Positions 57,481 through 64,000 of a DNA stretch of 64,000 bases are shown piece by piece (positions within the stretch are counted from its first letter, which is position 1; every line of letters starts with the position of its first letter). Source of the stretch: Cymbidium sinense (taxonomy: Eukaryota; Streptophyta; Magnoliopsida; Asparagales; Orchidaceae); the NCBI GenBank assembly GCA_021442155.1, contig CM038225.1:87680925-87744924 (forward strand), written 5' to 3'. The notes below the pieces were generated by a model. That model had not been told where the DNA came from and did no database searches. It saw only the letters and a program-made list of their open reading frames with translations. The translations under genes were made by a program, and so were the position numbers.

Positions 57481-59120
57481 ATCGGATATACCAACAACTT
57501 CTCCTAGAGAATCTTCAGAGTCAGATGACTCCCAATCAATCTTAAGAGGTGAACCCGATTAATTCAGAGATGGAAAATCTGATTCTAAATCAAAAATGAA
57601 TGGATCGAATTATTCAAGTTATTATTATTTTGACTTTGAGAGCTTTCTATAAGAATAAAATTAGAAGCATCAAAAGTAGAGAGAATATAAGTGGAATCAA
57701 TTTTCTTCAATAATTTCTTTAATTTTGAAAGAGGTACATAGAAGAAATCAAGTAAAGTAGGGTGAGGGGTTTGGTGCCCTCATCCATATATACAATGCTC
57801 TTGTTAGGTGGAGCTGGTAGAGGTGGTAGTAGCTACAATGATAGAAGGAGTGTTGGACTTAGACGGTGGTTGTGCTACAGATATATTTGGGCAAGTGATG
57901 TAGGCTGTTGCTACTGGGGTCCCACGCTCCCCGAATTATCCTTCATAACTAGCAAACCTTCCTTCATGTTGGAGGCTCGAGCTGCTTTAGGCATGCATAA
58001 AAAGTTTTTTGATTTTAGAGATAATCTTTTTAGAGGTTCGGGATAAAGAAATATCCAAACCTTCTTTTATCTTAAGAGAATCAAAAGTATCCCCAAGGAT
58101 TACTCTAACAAAATAAGATGGTTATTCTATTGGGTATTCCTTAGGGATAACTATAGCTCCTGACTTATTGTTACCCACATGCCAATCCTTGAAGGTAATG
58201 CAATCCTCTAAGATGTGGCCTAACATGTGGTGGTAGGCATAGTTAGGATCATCGCTCCTTCACTTCTTTTGATTTTTTAGGCTCATTAGTTGGAAATCAG
58301 GCTTCTTCAAGAGGTTGTTGAAGATCTTCCTAACTACCACCTTTTTGAATGAGTATGGATTACTTAATTTTTTAATAAGAGTAGGTGGAAAGTAGCTATC
58401 TGGTGGTGGATACAGATTCTGCTACTGAGTAGGTTGCTATAGAGGTGGTGGTGGCCATTGTGGCAGTGGTGGTAGCTGGTATAACAGTCATGGTGGTGGA
58501 TGAGGAGGTGGCAGTGGAGAATACTAAATCTGGGCCTCTCAAATTGTGCTCTGGCTTAGATGATTGGTCTGAAAAGGGTAACTATTTGGCTTTCTCTGGT
58601 AGGTTAGCTGCCTTTCTGATTAGCGTCTCAAATATCTTAATGATAAAGCCCTTAATAATGAATGTGACTGGGCCATGGATATTCTTAAGTAGAATCTCAA
58701 TGGCATGCTGCTTAAACAACTTCATATTTTATACTCGGGTTGCACCATCTAGAATTTAATCAACAAGAAACTTATTGGGTTTTTGTTTCTCTACAATGAG
58801 GTCACCTACAATTATTTTTTGTTGAGCTCCTACGAATCTCTTGATGAAGAGATGCTCTAACTCTGCAAAGGTCTTCACCAAACCATTGGGTAGTTGGCAT
58901 ACCAATCAAATGCAACACCTGCAAGGCTACTCATAAAGAACCAAAAAAAAGTGTGTCACTACCACCGAATTTGCAACAACTAGCCCTGAAGTGTGTTATG
59001 TGCTACCTTGGGTTCTCAATGCCATCAAAAACCTTAAAGGATGGTGGCACAAAACCCTTATGGTATTGAACTACATCAAATTCCTCCAAGTAAGGCCTAC
59101 CCTTTGGAATAGAGTTCCCC
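57481..59120 (-). pseudogene. Gag core and zinc-finger-like motif, element 3
   Basis: Coding order: SIPKGRPYLEEFDVVQYHKG, then FVPPSFKVFDGIENPR (59110-59000), then HITHFRASCCKFGGSDTLFF, a frame change, and SSLAGVAFDWY (about 58890-58930). This is the clearest gag core in the window. Further on come a Gly/Thr/Pro-rich low-complexity part (58440-58520) and DPNYAYHHMLGHILEDCI at about 58180-58250, a Tat gag finger with the first Cys missing. VIVIPKEY-like and SLSRTSKKIISKIKKLF residues follow (58000-58140), and then the acidic spacer to 57481. Frames change several times. Confidence 0.8.
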
Positions 59121-59943
59121 TAAGCTTGTGCTAATGCTTCTTTCATTTACTGCTTTACCATCTACTTTATTTCCTTTTCATGCATGGAGGTGATATCGGT
59201 GACCTTCCTATGCAAGCTACCAGCACCATCTTCTATGGGAGTGCACTTCGGATGACCTAGGATATGTACTAGCTCTGGCTGATCGGCCACTATGGGGGAA
59301 GGCTATGAAACTAAGGCTAATTCTACAAGGCTGGAACTGCTGCCATCAATAACTCTACCTTCTTCTCCATCCTGCCAATCTATTCATCCTTCTACTTGAT
59401 TTATTAGAGGAGGTACTGAGTTGGGTGAGAGGTGTCACCTTCCTCAACTAAGCACCTTCCTAGCTATATGATATCTATATTGGGTTCATCAGGTATCAAC
59501 CATGTGAACTTTGGCTAAGTCATCCAGCAAGTCATCCTCATCAGGGTTGAAGTCGACCCTACCCTCTTCTTGATTAGATTGATCAGTCCCAACTATCTAC
59601 CTTACCGTGGCATGATAGTCCTCTAAGATGTCATTTAATGAGCGGCCATCTACTAGACCTTGCTCTACTGGAACATAGGTTGGATGATGACTAACCATTG
59701 GACTGTGTTGTGTAGAATATATGCATTGAATACTCTCAACTATCATGGGGACTACCTGGGAATTCCCTCCCCTCTCCTTAACCAACTATTGTGGTGGAAC
59801 GACCATGACACTCTTGGGTCGCCACTCCTTCTTCACCACAGTTGAGATGGAAGGTTGAGTAGGGGAGCTCGGCCTCACCTCAATGGATGGAGTAGATGGA
59901 GTGGGATACTTGGGTCATAGCTGGATCACTAATGGAGAGGCTG

Positions 59944-59962
59944 TCTCTCTCTCTCTCTCTCT
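59944..59962. repeat. (TC)n microsatellite
   Basis: About nine TC dinucleotides within the decayed N-terminal extension of element 3. No equivalent run is seen at the matching place in element 1, so it is likely a later expansion. Confidence 0.85.
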
Positions 59963-60203
59963 AGATGGGAGCTTGTGGAACTTGGTGGGGACTATAGATG
60001 CTAGAACCTGTACTGCTGAAGGTGGACGATGAGTGGAGTGATTTAATGGTGGGGACATCGGCTGCCTTTTTGTCAGAGATATCCTCCTATGATAGATGGT
60101 ACTAGTAAAGATAATACGATTAGAACGATCGGCTCTATCAGCTCACTAATCGAGAAAATCCATCAAAGCGGAGGCCACTAACTACCTAACAAACCTTCTC
60201 CTT

Positions 60204-60224
60204 TCTCTCTCTCTCTCTCTCTCT
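60204..60224. repeat. (TC)n microsatellite encoding an Arg/Glu repeat on the minus strand
   Basis: About ten TC dinucleotides. On the minus strand they are read as the RERERER tail of the 129-codon stretch 60186-60575. The run is probably an expansion within the old coding frame. Confidence 0.85.
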
Positions 60225-61164
60225 ATCCACTTGGGCAATAACTCTAGCCTCATTGGCCCTCTCATGGTGAATCTGATCCTTAACATTCCTAGGGATCAGT
60301 CTCCTCAAATCATGCAATGTGCCAAACTTTGAGCATCCATGGGCTCTGCCAACTCGGCAAGGAACATATCGTAGACCAGCATAGGGCTTCCTCCTCTCCC
60401 TAGTTGGTGTCTCATAGTCTGCAGGAGGTGGGGGTAATGCAACAATCTTACGATAATCCTCCTCTCCTTCTGAAGATGAAAGGGGGTGAAACTTATTATC
60501 GCCCAAGAGTGGAGAAGTCTCACGAGGGGAACCCTCCTTAGCAACATGGGAGGCTTCATCTACTTCCATGGCCACATGCTCATGCTGCTACTTGATCTTG
60601 CAGTTCATGTTATGGCATTGAGTTTTAGTGGGTGGGGTAGAATGAAAACTAGAACTGACCTCAAAGGTGAGGGAGACTATCTTAAAAGATAGGATAGACA
60701 TCCCCTTCAGAGTAGGGGGAACCATAGAGGTGGTATTATCCTGTGCTAGAACTATAACAAGGTTAACAGACCGAACTAGCACTGACACAGGTGTGGGAAC
60801 TACAATGACCTTCCTCTTCAAAGAGGGAAACTTAGAGTCAGAATGCACATCAAACTAGAGAAGTGGCTTCTTGCCTGCCACCTCCTCTCTACTAATAGTG
60901 GTGAGGGTTGGTCCCTCGCAGGAGACCTTGAATTGCTTGAATCCAAGGCTGAACTTGATGATAGGGCACCAATGAATATGGCCTAATCTAGGGCCAAATC
61001 CACATCAGATACAAAGAAAAATATCAACTTTTTGAAGGCATGATGAAAGTTGGCTGAAGAAGAGAAGAAGAAGAACTAGGCTAGTATCTCTGCATTGTTG
61101 AAAGAGAACCAGATTAAATCCTTGCTTTGAGTTATTGATTTGAATTATTGATTTGACTTTTGAA

Positions 61165-62120
61165 TTAGACCCTCATTTAACAAATTTAAGTATGCTAAAT
61201 GGGGTTCAATTATGTGTTGGAGAGATTTGGGAGATTTGGAGGAGAGACTTTATTGAATTTATTGTTGAATTTAATTTTGATGTTGGAACCCGCATTCAAC
61301 AAATTTAGCTTTGTTGAGTGGGGTTCAATCCATGTAGTAGAGATTTGTTTATGTTGATGGTATTATTTGATTTTGATTTATTGGAACCCTCATTTAACAA
61401 ATTTGGGTATATTAAATGGGATTCAATTATATGTGGGGTGATTTTGATCATTTGGGTTGCTATTTTTTTTGTTGGAGTTTGATTTTGATTTTGATTTTGA
61501 TTTTAAGTTGGAATCCACATTTATCAAATTTAGGTATGCTAAATAGGATTTTAATTGTATGTTTGAAAATTTTGAAGGCTTTTGTTTTGTTTGATGTGAT
61601 GTTTGATTGTTATATGTTGATGTTTGATGTTGATTCAGTTTTGAAAATGAAACTCTCATTTAATAAATTTAGGTATGTAAGATGGAGTTCAATTATATGT
61701 TGATTTATTGATGTGTGATTTTGTTTTAATTTTGAAAATAAGTCTCTCATTTAATAAATTTGGGTATGTTAAATGGAGTTAAATTGTATGTTGGTTGTTG
61801 TTGGTTGATGTTTAATTTTATTTTGATTTTGAAAATGGGATACTCATTTAACAAATTTGGGTATGTTAAATGGAGTTGGTTAATTTTGTTTGAAAAGGGA
61901 GTTTGATATATTTGAAGAAGAGATTTGTTGTTGTTGTTTTATTTAATTTTGATTTTATATTGGAATCTACATTCAATAAATTTATGTATGTTGAATGAGG
62001 TTCAATTATTTTGTTAAAAAAAGGGTTTGAAAATTTTCTAAGAAAAGATTTTACTTTTATTTTACTTGACTTTGATTTTAAAATAGAACCTTCACTTAAA
62101 AAATTTTATTATGTTAAGTG
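61165..62120 (-). repeat. Tandem stem-loop array in the leader of element 3
   Basis: About nine units spaced roughly 80-130 bp. Examples: CCTCATTTAACA with a partner in ATTAAATGGG (near 61390), ACTCATTTAACA with TGTTAAATGGAGT (near 61842), CATTCAACA with TGTTGAGTG (near 61293), CATTCAATA with TGTTGAATG (near 61970), TTCACTTAA with TTAAGTGAG (near 62093). Loops are of the AATTTGGGTA type. Fewer and more widely spaced units than in element 2, with the same basic design. Confidence 0.78.
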
Positions 62121-62312
62121 AGGTTCAAATGATTTTGTTTAGAAGAGGCATTTGAAAATTTTTGAAAATGATTTCATTTATTTTGTTTTGGATGTTATTG
62201 GAATTTTCTTAAATATGAGATGAACCTTGCTCCACCAAGCTAGTGGTAAGAGGTTCTAAATTTTATTTGGTTTATGTTTGATTATTTTCTTTTTTTAGTT
62301 AATTTATCATTA

Positions 62313-62420
62313 CCTATTGGAGGACCCAATATGGGTTTTAAGACCTACACAGGAGTGAGGTCCTAAAACCTAAAGGATGTTGGCTACCTTTGCTTAAGGA
62401 TGAAATAAGCAAAGTCCTAA
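62313..62420 (-). promoter_or_regulatory. Conserved leader hairpins, element 3
   Basis: CCTATTGG...CCAATATGG (62313-62333, one extra base) followed by TTTTAAGACCT...AGGTCCTAAAAC (about 62336-62370) and GCTTAAGG...AAGC. Equivalent to 21522-21622 in element 1. Conservation in three diverged elements suggests a functional leader structure. Confidence 0.5.
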
Positions 62421-62515
62421 TGGAAAGAAAGATAGTCTTGGGCTTATATAAAATATAAGGCCACTATCGATGCTTGGAGACAATGCTTGTCTACTAGAGA
62501 TAGAGAGAGGAACAT

Positions 62516-62534
62516 ATCCCCAATAGAGTCGCCA
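62516..62534 (-). promoter_or_regulatory. Primer-binding site, element 3
   Basis: On the minus strand TGGCGACTCTATTGGGGAT, eight bases from LTR E. From memory of the plant tRNA-Arg(ACG) 3' end plus CCA, the expected complement is TGGCGACTCCACTGGGGAT, i.e. two differences, both C to T. Ogre elements are known to use tRNA-Arg. This is the best-kept PBS in the window. Confidence 0.75.
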
Positions 62535-62542
62535 AAAAAATC

Positions 62543-64000
62543 TGTGGTGTTTATTTTCGGATGTGCCGAGTGGACACCATGCAGATCATAGGGGGTACTT
62601 ATTGAAGTGATCGGATAAGATATTGGGGTATCCTGTACTATCTCGAAAGATAGATACATCACTTTATAATGGACCTAATCACCAAATAAGCACTCTTAAG
62701 ACATGATGGGTCTCTATCAATACAAGATTGTGAAAATGCAAAAGAGGTGAGAATTATGCTTGTATCATAAAAAAATAGCAACCTCAGATCTTATATCTAA
62801 GAAACTTTAACACAAGTTAAAGCACGACCTGAATCTAACTGAAAGGGGACATAAGGACCTATTCCATAAGAGAAGATAGATCGGTCTAACTCTTATGGAC
62901 TTACAACTCTCTAGAGTGGCCACCATTTAACACCTCCTACAATTCAAATCATGTAGTTCAATATTATAAAATTACGAGATGGTTAGGTTTGTTATTTAAT
63001 TGGAAAGAAACTAAAGTCCTAAACTCACTCCCTAAGAGACTAGAGCATGAGTGATATGAACATGTGACTTAGTCTAAATGTAAATCTTTATAATTTTTAT
63101 TTCCTTTTGACACAATATTTTGGACAAATGATTTGATATTTTTATGACTATATGTATGATGAAAGGGGGTTGTTGCTAAATCAGTGAGAAGAGGGTGTTC
63201 TCCACCACAAGGGATTCCCTCACATGTCAAGCATTCCCCTATCATGCAAGTCCCTCATATTATTCAAAGAAGAAGGAATATGACATGCATGATGTGAGAC
63301 ATACAATTCTATAGCTATGGGGTTGCTAGATCATTTAATTATCTTGTTTAGAGCCTAGGCTTTATGATGAGATTATGAGTTTTTCAAAATTTTAATTACG
63401 AGTTGTTAATTGGGTAGAAAACTTTATTTTATCCAAAGATCCTATCGTATCTAGGCCACACATTAAAACATTAAACATAAAGGAATTATGAAAATCATGC
63501 GATCCTATTGCACAATCTAAACATAACATCAAAAAATTTTATAGACTACAACAAAAGAATAAAAGGCTGGTGCGTCCAAGTATTTTCATACACCCCAAAA
63601 AAAAAAGAAAGGGTGGGTAGCAGAGTTCTACCCTTATACAACCTAGAATATAAAAGAATAATTACAATTTAGAATTGAATACATGTTATGAGAGTCTTCA
63701 TTATTCACTTATTCTTCTTCTTTCTTTTTTCCTTTGATTTGATTTGCTCCAAGGCATTGTAGGGAATCCTAGGACTAAGCCTTCTAACCACTGCTCATCC
63801 TAATTTCTATTGCAAAAATTATATTTTATGAAAATAGTGAATCTAACTACACTTACAAAATAGTTATTAGATAAACATACATACAATCTCAAGTAGTTAT
63901 ATTTCATAATTTAGACTTAGCACCCTGCACATGGGTAACAATGCCAACCTGTCCTAATGTGGATTATACTTAGGGGCACAAGCAACCTACAAGAAAAGCA
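62543..64000 (-). repeat. LTR E: beginning of the 5' LTR (coding sense) of element 3, cut by window end
   Basis: Starts TGTGGTGTTTATTTTCGG next to the PBS and aligns with the first part of LTR C (33558 onward). It lacks about 0.4 kb near 62715, where GGTCTCTATCAATACAAG joins sequence that in LTR C is at about 34140. It follows the same order as the other LTRs to 64000. No coding frame is supported. Confidence 0.82.

Larger units (their letters stand above)
59121..61060 (-). pseudogene. N-terminal extension upstream of gag, element 3
   Basis: Better preserved than in element 1. One frame is nearly open from about 61010 to 60186 (apart from two stops): HIHWCPIIKFSLGFKQFKV, CEGPTLTTI, then 60588-60848 with KFPSLKRKVIVVPTPVS, then 60186-60575 (129 codons) with EVDEASHVAKE, SSSEGEEDYRKIVALPPPP, RKPYAGLRYVPCRVGRAHG, DLRRLIPRNVKDQI and a terminal Arg/Glu repeat. 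Further on, 59597-59785 gives GRSLNDILEDYHATV and, after a stop, FNPDEDDLLDDLAKVHMVDT. I do not recognise a domain. Shared islands with element 1 argue for a real protein, perhaps the Ogre ORF1 or a gag extension. Confidence 0.6.

Noticed and set aside
61416..61703. 95-codon plus-strand frame with hydrophobic residues, possible membrane protein
   Set aside because: Lies in the T-rich stem-loop array; hydrophobic codons follow from T-rich composition, and elements 1 and 2 do not keep the frame.
350..62542. Integrated pararetrovirus (caulimovirid) as the source of RT and protease
   Set aside because: Integrase, dual RNase H, LTRs with target duplications and a PBS are present, and no movement or coat protein is seen; this is a Ty3/gypsy retrotransposon.

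Overview
The window is plant nuclear DNA made almost entirely of retrotransposon. I see no host gene, rRNA, tRNA or CRISPR array. The recognisable protein remnants all lie on the minus strand and belong to Ty3/gypsy LTR retrotransposons of the plant-specific Tat clade (Ogre/Retand-like). The evidence is a Tat-type gag, a retropepsin, an RT followed by its own RNase H and then a second (archaeal-type) RNase H, an integrase, a primer-binding site resembling the end of tRNA-Arg, tandem repeats downstream of pol and very long LTRs. The host is therefore a seed plant with a large, repeat-rich genome; I cannot name the species.

The layout resolves into a nest of related elements, all in the same (minus) orientation. 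Outer element 3 is present as three pieces of one body (1-349, 32904-33557, 56543-62542) plus the start of its 5' LTR (62543 to the window end). Element 1 (350-32903) is inserted in the protease-RT linker of element 3. Its LTRs are 350-8015 and 21750-32903, and the decayed 5-bp target duplication is aatat/accat. The right LTR of element 1 is itself interrupted by a 4.9-kb solo LTR of a related, diverged subfamily (26156-31074; perfect 5-bp duplication gggtc). Element 2 (33558-56537) is inserted about 650 bp further along the same element 3 body. Its LTRs are 33558-41098 and 51248-56537 (truncated), with a perfect 5-bp duplication attct.

Each internal region, read in coding direction (right to left), has the same order: PBS; a leader with conserved hairpins; a tandem array of short stem-loop units; an N-terminal extension of unknown function; gag core; zinc-finger-like motif; protease; a Lys-rich then Arg/Gly-rich linker; RT; RNase H; second RNase H; integrase; then a repeat-rich 3' untranslated zone next to the 3' LTR. 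All coding parts are broken by stops, frameshifts or deletions, so nothing here looks able to move by itself.

The most unusual signal is the leader stem-loop array, seen independently in all three elements (19905-21310, 48836-50690, 61165-62120). The repeated unit is palindromic, and its stem changes sequence from unit to unit while both arms change together. This looks like compensatory covariation and suggests a selected RNA or DNA secondary structure. Other points of interest are LTRs of about 7.5-7.7 kb, a dense TTGAC/GTCAA cluster in the presumed U3, and a reconstructed length of about 27.6 kb for element 1.
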